Assembly (NCBI GenBank): GCA_002373325.1
Contig: DFKI01000072.1
Coordinates: forward strand, 1-11,910
Direction of reading: 5' to 3'
From: Treponema sp. UBA3649
Lineage (GTDB): Bacteria; Spirochaetota; Spirochaetia; Treponematales; Treponemataceae
Length of the DNA stretch: 11,910 bases
Below the pieces are notes generated by a model, which saw nothing but the letters and a program-made list of their open reading frames with translations, was not told the origin of the DNA and ran no database searches. Position 1 is the stretch's first letter; every line of letters starts with the position of its first letter. A program made the position numbers and the translations under genes. This document shows positions 1 through 6,562 of the stretch, one piece after another.

Positions 1-28
1 TTCTCAGTTCTCAGTTCTCAGTTCTAAT
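1..28 (+). repeat. Tandem heptad repeat (TTCTCAG x3 plus TTCTAAT) upstream of parE
   Basis: Three exact copies of TTCTCAG (1-7, 8-14, 15-21) are followed by the variant TTCTAAT (22-28). The array may continue left of the window. It ends 7 nt before the -35 box and 30 nt before the -10 box of the parE promoter. Related two-copy elements lie at 6506-6519 and, on the minus strand, at 11762-11775, at the same distance from their own -10 boxes. This spacing suggests a promoter-linked element rather than random low-complexity DNA, but its role is unknown. Confidence 0.75.
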
Positions 29-35
29 CCTCCCC

Positions 36-64
36 TAGACGAAAATCTTTTGATTCGTTATAAT
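36..64 (+). promoter_or_regulatory. Sigma70-type promoter of the parE operon, leaderless start
   Basis: The -35 box TAGACG (36-41, 4/6 matches to TTGACA) is separated by exactly 17 nt from a perfect -10 box TATAAT (59-64). The expected transcription start is about 71, one base before the parE ATG at 72. No Shine-Dalgarno sequence fits between them (the 7 nt are AAATCCT), so the mRNA is predicted to be leaderless or nearly so. Confidence 0.7.
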
Positions 65-71
65 AAATCCT

Positions 72-2102
72 ATGGGTGGAAAAATCGAAAAGAAATCTCC
101 AGCCGGTAAAAAGGCTTCGGAGAAAAAATCAGAAGATAAAAAATCTAGTGTAAATAAAAAGGTGGCATCCGTTTCTAAATCCAAGGCGGATGATAAGACA
201 AAGGCCGTAAAAAAATCAGTGGCTGCAGTTGAAAAAAAAGAGGAGCCTAAAAAAATCACTCCTGAAAAAACGGCTCCCAGAAAGGCAATCAAGGAATACG
301 ACGAGTCACAGATTAAGCACTTGGACGCGCTTGAGCATATCAGATTGCGTTCTGGAATGTACATCGGACGTTTGGGCGACGGCTCGAATCAGAATGACGG
401 AATCTATGTTCTTTTGAAAGAGGTCGTGGATAATGCCGTGGACGAGTTCATCATGGGATTCGGAAAACGCATTGACGTTGAGGTTGCCGACGGTCGTGTG
501 AAGGTTCGCGACTATGGACGTGGAATTCCGCTCGGTCGTGTCGTGGACTGTGTGAGCGAAATCAACACCGGTGCAAAATATAATGATGATGTTTTCCAGT
601 TTTCCGTGGGAATGAATGGTGTCGGTACAAAAGCGGTCAACGCACTCTCTTCCTATTTCCGTGTTGTGTCCGTTCGAAAGGGTGAGTATGCAGAGGCAAT
701 TTTCGAGCGTGGAAAAATCAAGAGCGAAAAGAACGGCAAGCTTCCTTCAAAGCAGCCCGACGGAACCTATTTTGAATTTGTTCCTGACACCGAGGTTTTT
801 GGAAAATACAGCTTCAACATGGAGTTCGTTGAAAAACGCATGTGGAATTATGCCTACCTGAACACGGGTCTTACAATCAGGCTCAACGGTCAGGATTTTT
901 ACAGCGACAACGGACTTTTTGATTTGCTCAACAAAGAGATTGACGACACGGGGCTTTATCCCATCGGAAGCTATCAGGGCGAGCGTCTCAAGTTTGCTTT
1001 TACTCACACGAATGCTTACGGCGAGACATATTTTTCATTTGTCAACGGTCAGTACACGGCGGACGGAGGAACTCACCTGAATGCGTTCAAGGAAGGTTTT
1101 GTCCGAAGCCTGAATGAGTTTTTTGGAACAAGCTATCGCGCGGAGGATGTACGCGAGGGAATTACCGCCGCACTTTTGGTGAAGATAAAGGATCCCGTTT
1201 TTGAAAGCCAGACAAAAAATAAACTTGGCAACACAGACATCCGCACATGGATTGTAAGCGAAGTGCAGTCAGGACTCAGCGACTGGCTCCACCGAAATCC
1301 TGAGGCGGCAAAAAAAATCCAGGAAAAAATCCAGTCCAACGAAAAACTCAGGACGGAACTCAGCGCGGTCAAAGTGAAGGCGAGGGAAGCCGCAAGAAAA
1401 TTCAGCATACAGATTCCAAAACTCAAGGACTGCCGCTATCACATTCAGGACGGAGTGAAGGGCGAGAACTCAATGATTTTCATCACCGAGGGACAGTCCG
1501 CTTCCGGTACCATGACACATTCGCGTAACTCCGACTATCAGGCGATTTTTTCTCTGCGTGGAAAACCCGAGAACATGTACGGAAAAAAACAGACGGAAAT
1601 CTACAAGAACGACGAGCTCTATCAGCTGATGATGGCACTTGGAATTGAGAACAGCGTGGAGAATATCCGCTACGGAAAGATTGTGATCGCAACCGATGCC
1701 GATAACGACGGATTCCATATCCGCAATCTCGTGCTCACTTTTTTCCTTGGTTACTTCGAGGAGCTTGTCACATCTGGTCGAGTGTACATTCTTGAGACAC
1801 CTCTTTTCCGCGTGCGAAACAAAAAGGAGAACATCTATTGTTACAGCGAGGAAGAGCGTGACGCGGCCATTGCAAAACTTGGAAATTCCGCAGAGACTTC
1901 CCGATTCAAAGGTCTTGGAGAAATCAACGGAGATGAGTTCAAGGAATTTATCACGCCGGAAACCATGCATCTGACCCCGGTGGAAATCAGTCAGCTCAAG
2001 GCGATTCCTACATTGCTCTCATTCTACATGGGAAAAAATACTCCTGAGCGAAGGACGTTCATTGAAAAGCATCTTCTTTCCAACGCAGACATTGATGTGT
2101 GA
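72..2102 (+). CDS. parE: DNA topoisomerase IV subunit B (ParE), with lysine-rich N-terminal extension
   Basis: This is the ATPase/TOPRIM subunit of topoisomerase IV, which pairs with ParC to decatenate and relax DNA in the cytoplasm. The GHKL ATPase domain begins near residue 80: EVVDNAVDE (117-125, metal-binding Asn121), DYGRGIP (147-153) and the lid GMNGVGTKAVNALS (180-193). The transducer domain spans about 295-440. TOPRIM follows with ITEGQSASG (Glu473), TDADNDG (Asp541, Asp543) and RFKGLGEI (611-618). The form resembles the spirochaete/Bacteroidetes subunit more than E. coli ParE. The first roughly 76 residues are unusual: about one third lysine, otherwise Ala, Ser and Glu, and probably disordered. 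The start at 72 is chosen because TATAAT lies 7 nt upstream and the next in-frame ATG is at codon 96, inside the ATPase domain. An A8 run sits at 232-239. parC follows after 25 nt. Confidence 0.93.
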   Translation: MGGKIEKKSPAGKKASEKKSEDKKSSVNKKVASVSKSKADDKTKAVKKSVAAVEKKEEPKKITPEKTAPRKAIKEYDESQIKHLDALEHIRLRSGMYIGRLGDGSNQNDGIYVLLKEVVDNAVDEFIMGFGKRIDVEVADGRVKVRDYGRGIPLGRVVDCVSEINTGAKYNDDVFQFSVGMNGVGTKAVNALSSYFRVVSVRKGEYAEAIFERGKIKSEKNGKLPSKQPDGTYFEFVPDTEVFGKYSFNMEFVEKRMWNYAYLNTGLTIRLNGQDFYSDNGLFDLLNKEIDDTGLYPIGSYQGERLKFAFTHTNAYGETYFSFVNGQYTADGGTHLNAFKEGFVRSLNEFFGTSYRAEDVREGITAALLVKIKDPVFESQTKNKLGNTDIRTWIVSEVQSGLSDWLHRNPEAAKKIQEKIQSNEKLRTELSAVKVKAREAARKFSIQIPKLKDCRYHIQDGVKGENSMIFITEGQSASGTMTHSRNSDYQAIFSLRGKPENMYGKKQTEIYKNDELYQLMMALGIENSVENIRYGKIVIATDADNDGFHIRNLVLTFFLGYFEELVTSGRVYILETPLFRVRNKKENIYCYSEEERDAAIAKLGNSAETSRFKGLGEINGDEFKEFITPETMHLTPVEISQLKAIPTLLSFYMGKNTPERRTFIEKHLLSNADIDV

Positions 2103-2127
2103 GCCGCATTTTTGATTTGAGGTTTTT

Positions 2128-4083
2128 ATGGCATTTGTAAAGAATATTTTTGACAAGAATTTTATTGAGTTCGCGAGCTACGTTATCCGAAGCCGTGCGA
2201 TTCCGGATTTGGAGGATGGACTGAAGCCTGTTCAGAGACGAATCCTGCACACTCTTTTCAACATGGATGACGGTCGTTTTCAGAAAGCCGCGAATGTCGT
2301 GGGTCGCTGCATGATGTATCACCCGCACGGAGACGCTTCCATCGAGGGTGCTCTGGTCGTGCTTGCGAACAAGGGCGGAGTGCCGAACGACAAGGTGGGA
2401 CTCTTCATTGAAAAACAGGGAAACTTTGGAAATGTCTTTACCGGGGACGAGGCATCCGCTTCACGTTACATTGAGTGCCGAATTCGTCCTTTGGCAAAAG
2501 AGATTTTTGTGACGAACCCTGAGGTGACTCACTACATTCCTAACTACGACGGACGCTCAACCGAGCCCGAAGTGTACCGCGCGAAGGTTCCTGTGGTGCT
2601 TTTAGTCGGTGCCGAGGGAATTGCCGTCGGTATGAGCACGAAGATTCTTCCATATAACTTGAAGGAAGTTCTTGAGGCAGAAATCAAAGCTTTGAATGAC
2701 GAGCCTTTTGAAATCTATCCTGACGTGCAGACCGGCGGACTCATTGACGTGAGCAATTACAACGACGGAAACGGAAAGATTGTCTCCCGCGCCAAGCTTG
2801 ATTTGTCCGATGACAAAAAGATTGTGATTACCGAGCTTCCTGTGGACACCAACGCCCAGGATTTGAAAAAATCAATTGACGAGGCATTTAAATCCGGCAA
2901 ACTCAAAATCAGTTCCGTGCAGGATTTGACGACGGACCGATGTCAGATTGAAATCAAATTGCCCAGGGGGGTATATGCGAAGGACGTGGAGAACGCGCTT
3001 TATGCATACACCGACTGCGAGAAATCAATCAGCTGCCAGATGCTCGTAATCAAGGACAATCAGCCTGTTACGATGACTGCGACGGAAATCATCAAGTTTT
3101 ATTCAGTGAAGCTCAAGGCAATCATCAAGGACGAGCTGGAATTTGAAAGGGGCAAACTTAACGAGGAACTTCACGCGAGAACGCTCGAAAGAATTTTTAT
3201 TGAGGAAAGAATCTACAAAAAGATTGAGCAGATGAAAACAGCGGAAGCCGTGAACGAGGCCGTAAAAAAAGGATTTGTGCCCTATAAAAAAGAGTTGATT
3301 CATGAAGTGAGCGACGAGGACGTGGAGAGACTCTTGAAGATTCCGATCCGACGCATCTCGCTTTTCGACATCAACAAAAACCGCGATCAGGTTAAGGCAA
3401 TCAATGCCCGGCTCAAGGAGATTGCGAAACGACTTAAAAATCTCAAGGCATGTGCGGTGGAATATCTTGAGGGAATGCTCGGAAAATTCAGGCCGGAGGA
3501 ATTTGTTCGCCACACGGAGATTGCAAGATTTTCCGCAGTTGATGCAAAAGAGGTCGCAAAAAGGGATACCCCCCTTAGGTATGATGACAAAGGCTACCTT
3601 GGAACTTCGGTTTGGGGCGGAAGTGAAATCTGCCGCGTGACTCCCTACGACAGAATTTTCATCATGCGGCGGAGTGGAATCTATACCGTGTGCGATGTTC
3701 CCGACAAACTTTTTGTGGACACAGGAATGTGGTACTGCAATTATGCGGAAAAGGAAATCATCACAAAAGTTTTGTTCACCGTCATCTACCGCGATCCGAA
3801 AACGAAGTATTGCTACATAAAGCGATGCCGCATCCCGAGCTGGATTATGAACCGCGATTACCTCATTGCGCCCGACGGAATGGAAGTGCTTCATGTGGAC
3901 ACGAGGGAATCTTTCGAGTTCACGCTGCATTACGTGAAGAAAGCAAGGCAGAAGATAAAGGAAGAGAATTTCGTTTCTTCTGATTTCGAGGAAAAGGGAC
4001 ACAAGACCCAGGGAGTCCGCTTGAGTGCTTACGAGACAGAAAGCATCAATGTGCAACCTGCAGGAGAACTGGACTTGCAATAG
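2128..4083 (+). CDS. parC: DNA topoisomerase IV subunit A (ParC)
   Basis: This is the DNA breakage-reunion subunit that acts with the ParE encoded just upstream. The N-terminal part shows AIPDLEDGLKPVQRRIL (24-40), the winged-helix region with YHPHGDAS (64-71), and the catalytic ASRYIECR motif with Arg113 and Tyr114. The C-terminal region from about 480 is short and resembles a degenerate beta-pinwheel; no canonical GyrA box (QRRGGKG) is present, which favours topoisomerase IV over gyrase. At 651 aa it is shorter than E. coli ParC (752) but similar in size to the spirochaete form as I recall it. GAGG at 2119-2122, 5 nt before the ATG, is the ribosome site. At the positions equal to E. coli ParC Ser80 and Glu84 it carries Ala70 and Gly74, so quinolone binding may be weak. 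Confidence 0.92.
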   Translation: MAFVKNIFDKNFIEFASYVIRSRAIPDLEDGLKPVQRRILHTLFNMDDGRFQKAANVVGRCMMYHPHGDASIEGALVVLANKGGVPNDKVGLFIEKQGNFGNVFTGDEASASRYIECRIRPLAKEIFVTNPEVTHYIPNYDGRSTEPEVYRAKVPVVLLVGAEGIAVGMSTKILPYNLKEVLEAEIKALNDEPFEIYPDVQTGGLIDVSNYNDGNGKIVSRAKLDLSDDKKIVITELPVDTNAQDLKKSIDEAFKSGKLKISSVQDLTTDRCQIEIKLPRGVYAKDVENALYAYTDCEKSISCQMLVIKDNQPVTMTATEIIKFYSVKLKAIIKDELEFERGKLNEELHARTLERIFIEERIYKKIEQMKTAEAVNEAVKKGFVPYKKELIHEVSDEDVERLLKIPIRRISLFDINKNRDQVKAINARLKEIAKRLKNLKACAVEYLEGMLGKFRPEEFVRHTEIARFSAVDAKEVAKRDTPLRYDDKGYLGTSVWGGSEICRVTPYDRIFIMRRSGIYTVCDVPDKLFVDTGMWYCNYAEKEIITKVLFTVIYRDPKTKYCYIKRCRIPSWIMNRDYLIAPDGMEVLHVDTRESFEFTLHYVKKARQKIKEENFVSSDFEEKGHKTQGVRLSAYETESINVQPAGELDLQ

Positions 4084-4123
4084 TTTTCTCCTGATTTGGA
4101 GTTGAGTTTATATAGGAGATTTT

Positions 4124-5125
4124 ATGAAAGATGAAATCAGGACTCTGCGTCCACAGTATAAAATCATGCGGATGATTTTGAATCAGTGTGACAGGCTGAA
4201 CAGGAGCAAGGTACTCTCCACAGTTTTTGTCGGAATGATTTTGCAGACGCTCGCATATTTTTTTTCCATTGCGGCTCTTGGTTATACCTACAGAAATGGC
4301 GGCTCCATGTACATCGGCCTGATAGGAAATCTGATGCTCATTTTTATCTCAATAACGGTGAGTGGAATTCTTGGCTACGGAGTGAACGTAACTTGTGCCC
4401 GCATGGTGGAAAAATCCTACGTGACTTTAGGGTATCTGTTTTCTGGATTCAGGGAAAAAAGCGGAAGGGTCCTGCGCATGTCTGCTTTCCGTGCGCTCTT
4501 GACTTTTATCCTTGCCATTGTGGTTTGTGTCATCGTAGTTTTTTTGATTATGCCGCAGTTTTCTTCACTCAATTCTGATGACATTGACAATCTTCCGGGG
4601 GTGGGACTGATTGTTGTTTTGGAAGCGGTTTATCTGGTTATCGTCGCACTTGTGGCAATCCCCTTTATCTTCGTGAATCTTGTTATGTACCGCCGTCCTG
4701 ATTGCGGGGTCTTTCGTTCGATTTCAATAAGTGCCAGACTTGTTTTCAGGCAGTTTTTTCATTTTATCGGATTCATGTTTTATGGTTGCGGAAAAGATTT
4801 AATCTGCTTTGTCGGTCTTGCGATTGCCAACGCGATTTTGAGAATATCGGCAGGCGAATCCCTTGGCTTTATTTCCATGATTCTTTCTTGTCTGCAAATC
4901 GTTGCGGAGTTCCGTGTATTGATTCGAATGAATCTTGCTCTTCCGATTTATTTTTATTCGATGACCGGTGTGCTTCAGGTTCATGGCTCGGATTATGCTC
5001 CGCCCTCTGAGTCAAAGGACGATGGACTTGTGGCGGACGGAGTTTCTGTTTCAATTACGGATGCTCCTGCTGATAGCGCGGATTCAAATTTGGAAAATCA
5101 AAGTCAAGATGAAAGTTCTTTGTGA
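4124..5125 (+). CDS. Polytopic membrane protein of unknown function
   Basis: I do not recognise a named family. The 333-residue protein has about six hydrophobic segments likely to span the membrane (roughly 31-52, 62-87, 122-145, 160-186, 210-235 and 248-267). The N-terminus is basic, with MKDEIRTLRPQYKIMR and a further basic stretch before segment 1. The C-terminal tail from about 285 is hydrophilic, acidic and Ser/Asp-rich. There is no cleavable signal peptide and no obvious catalytic motif. AGGAG (4114-4118) lies 5 nt before the ATG. It follows parC by 40 nt and overlaps the next gene by 17 nt, so it is probably co-transcribed with the topoisomerase genes, though co-transcription does not imply a shared function. 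The layout loosely recalls DUF975-like membrane proteins, but I cannot confirm that. Confidence 0.8.
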   Translation: MKDEIRTLRPQYKIMRMILNQCDRLNRSKVLSTVFVGMILQTLAYFFSIAALGYTYRNGGSMYIGLIGNLMLIFISITVSGILGYGVNVTCARMVEKSYVTLGYLFSGFREKSGRVLRMSAFRALLTFILAIVVCVIVVFLIMPQFSSLNSDDIDNLPGVGLIVVLEAVYLVIVALVAIPFIFVNLVMYRRPDCGVFRSISISARLVFRQFFHFIGFMFYGCGKDLICFVGLAIANAILRISAGESLGFISMILSCLQIVAEFRVLIRMNLALPIYFYSMTGVLQVHGSDYAPPSESKDDGLVADGVSVSITDAPADSADSNLENQSQDESSL

Positions 5126-5705
5126 AAGCGCGTCATCAACTCTCGTCATAAAAAATTCCCGCTTTATTGCCGAGGCATTCGTCGTAAAAAATCAGGCTGA
5201 GGCGAGGGAAAAACTACACGAGCAAAAAGTCCGGTACTCCGACGCAACCCATGTGTGCCATTGTTTTGCCGTGGGAAAAAATGCGGAGACTTGTGGAATG
5301 AGCGATGACGGCGAGCCATCCGGGACTGCTGGAAGACCCATGCTTGATGTTCTGAAGGGAAGCGGAATCACTAACATACTGATTACTGTGACGCGATATT
5401 TCGGAGGCACTTTGCTTGGTACCGGCGGCCTTGTCCGGGCTTACGGAGATTCGGTGAAAGAAGTCCTTGCCGTGTGCCGCAGCGAGGAGCTTGTTGAAAA
5501 ATCGCATTTTTCATTTTCATCGGATTACGGAATCTATGAGGCAATCAAAAGAGTTTTTCAGAATTATCACATCTCATCGCTTTCGGAAAATTACGGCTCG
5601 GGAGTTGATGTGAGCGGTGAAATTTGGAAAAGTGAGTCAGAGGATTTTTCAGAACAGATAAAAAATTTGAGCCGGGGAAAATCTTCGGTCGTTATTTCAG
5701 AATAG
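5109..5705 (+). CDS. YigZ/IMPACT (UPF0029) family protein
   Basis: This 198-residue protein matches the YigZ/IMPACT family, whose members are about 200 aa. The N-terminal IMPACT domain contains SDDGEPSGTAGRPML (66-79 region) and RYFGGTLLGTGGLVRAYG (96-113), both highly characteristic; a ferredoxin-like UPF0029 domain occupies about 135-198. The bacterial role is unclear; eukaryotic IMPACT regulates the translation-stress kinase GCN2. The reading frame is open from 4968, but those upstream codons are out-of-frame reading of the membrane-protein tail. ATG 5109 is chosen because family similarity begins there and the length then fits. It overlaps the preceding gene by 17 nt and lacks a clear Shine-Dalgarno sequence, so translational coupling is likely. 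Confidence 0.9.
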   Translation: MKVLCESASSTLVIKNSRFIAEAFVVKNQAEAREKLHEQKVRYSDATHVCHCFAVGKNAETCGMSDDGEPSGTAGRPMLDVLKGSGITNILITVTRYFGGTLLGTGGLVRAYGDSVKEVLAVCRSEELVEKSHFSFSSDYGIYEAIKRVFQNYHISSLSENYGSGVDVSGEIWKSESEDFSEQIKNLSRGKSSVVISE

Positions 5706-5714
5706 GAGCTGGCA

Positions 5715-6491
5715 ATGCATTTGATTTTTATCCGTCACGGGGATCCGGATTACAAAAACAACTGTCTTACGGAAAAGGGAAAGAAAGAGGCTGAGATTCT
5801 TGCAGAAAGAGTTTCCAAGTGGAGGATAGATGACGTGTATCTTTCACCTTACGGACGTGCTCAGGAAACCGCCGCTCCATTTTTGAAAAAGATTTCCGTT
5901 ATGCCGGAGACTCTTCCCTGGCTCAAGGAATTCGACCATAAGATTACGGATCCAAGGACAAAGAAACCGCGTGGATGCTGGGACTGGATGCCTCCTGATT
6001 TTTACTCGGAGCCTAAATTTTTCGACCGAAAAAAATGGTTTGATATAAAACCAATGGCAAAAGCAAAGATTGAAGATAAATTCCGGGAAGTCTGCGACGG
6101 ACTTGATGAAATCCTTGCCCGCTATGATTATACAAGAAGGGACGAGTGGAGCGCAATCTACAACTGTTTTCCGCATTTGACCTTGGAAGAAGCGTCGGTG
6201 GACACACATCTGGATGCGGTTCAAAAAAATCTTGACGAGCGGAATCTTGTTTTTGTCTGCCATCTTGGCGTGATGTTTGCGATGATTTCACATCTTACGG
6301 GAATCTCTCCGGTTACGTTGTGGCAGGGATTTTTTGTCGCACCCACTTCCGTAACGGTTCTTGGTACCGAGGAAAGAACTCCGGGCGAGGCAGTGTTCCG
6401 GGTGGAGAGACTTGGAGACACAAGACACTTGATTGAGGCAGGGGAGCCATCCTCCGACTCCGGTTTTTTTGGCCACACTCTGGATGTTTAG
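5715..6491 (+). CDS. Histidine phosphatase (phosphoglycerate mutase-like) family protein
   Basis: This is a member of the branch-1 histidine phosphatase superfamily, which transfers phosphate through a phosphohistidine. The N-terminal motif is IRHGD (Arg7, catalytic His8, Gly9). The second arginine lies in SPYGRAQET (Arg48), Glu72 in WLKEFD is the likely proton donor, and the second histidine is His183 in VCHLG. At 258 residues it is longer than simple cobalamin-phosphatase or mutase relatives; the extra sequence lies mainly in the 75-150 region, rich in Trp, Phe and Lys (for example CWDWMPPDFY), probably a substrate cap. The substrate cannot be told from sequence. AGGAG (5704-5708) overlaps the upstream stop and sits 6 nt before the ATG. 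It is the last gene of the cluster. Confidence 0.88.
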   Translation: MHLIFIRHGDPDYKNNCLTEKGKKEAEILAERVSKWRIDDVYLSPYGRAQETAAPFLKKISVMPETLPWLKEFDHKITDPRTKKPRGCWDWMPPDFYSEPKFFDRKKWFDIKPMAKAKIEDKFREVCDGLDEILARYDYTRRDEWSAIYNCFPHLTLEEASVDTHLDAVQKNLDERNLVFVCHLGVMFAMISHLTGISPVTLWQGFFVAPTSVTVLGTEERTPGEAVFRVERLGDTRHLIEAGEPSSDSGFFGHTLDV

Positions 6492-6495
6492 AAGA

Positions 6496-6519
6496 TAGAA
6501 TTTAGTTCTCAATTCTAAT
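6496..6519 (+). repeat. Heptad element TTCTCAA-TTCTAAT overlapping a perfect inverted repeat
   Basis: Two heptads (TTCTCAA 6506-6512, TTCTAAT 6513-6519) match the element upstream of parE and end 31 nt before the -10 box of the next promoter. They overlap a perfect 7-bp inverted repeat, TAGAATT (6496-6502) and AATTCTA (6511-6517), with an 8-nt loop. The palindrome could be a protein-binding site or a weak hairpin ending the upstream operon; it lacks a proper T run, so a terminator call is weak. Confidence 0.6.
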
Positions 6520-6527
6520 TCCTGCTC

Positions 6528-6556
6528 TTGATTTATTTCTGTGGCTGACTTATAAT
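6528..6556 (+). promoter_or_regulatory. Sigma70-type promoter of the GH2 gene, leaderless start
   Basis: The -35 box TTGATT (6528-6533, 4/6) and a perfect -10 box TATAAT (6551-6556) are separated by 17 nt. The predicted transcription start, seven bases after the last T of the -10 box, falls exactly on the A of the ATG at 6563. The intervening CGAATC has no Shine-Dalgarno sequence, so the transcript is predicted to be leaderless. Confidence 0.7.
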
Positions 6557-6562
6557 CGAATC

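Noticed and set aside
2965..3575. Exact 10-bp inverted pair AGGGGGGTAT (2965-2974) and ATACCCCCCT (3566-3575), with related GGGGTAT words at 7921 and 10734
   Set aside because: Pairs of 10-mers like this are expected by chance many times in a 12-kb window, and all copies lie in ordinary codons with no consistent spacing or orientation.
3103..4080. Long open frame of 325 codons on the minus strand inside parC
   Set aside because: It lies antisense to conserved ParC sequence, is rich in Phe, His and Cys in a non-protein-like way, and matches no family.
4968..5108. Possible 47-residue N-terminal extension of the YigZ-family protein
   Set aside because: The extra residues are an out-of-frame reading of the membrane-protein tail and the family domain begins at ATG 5109.
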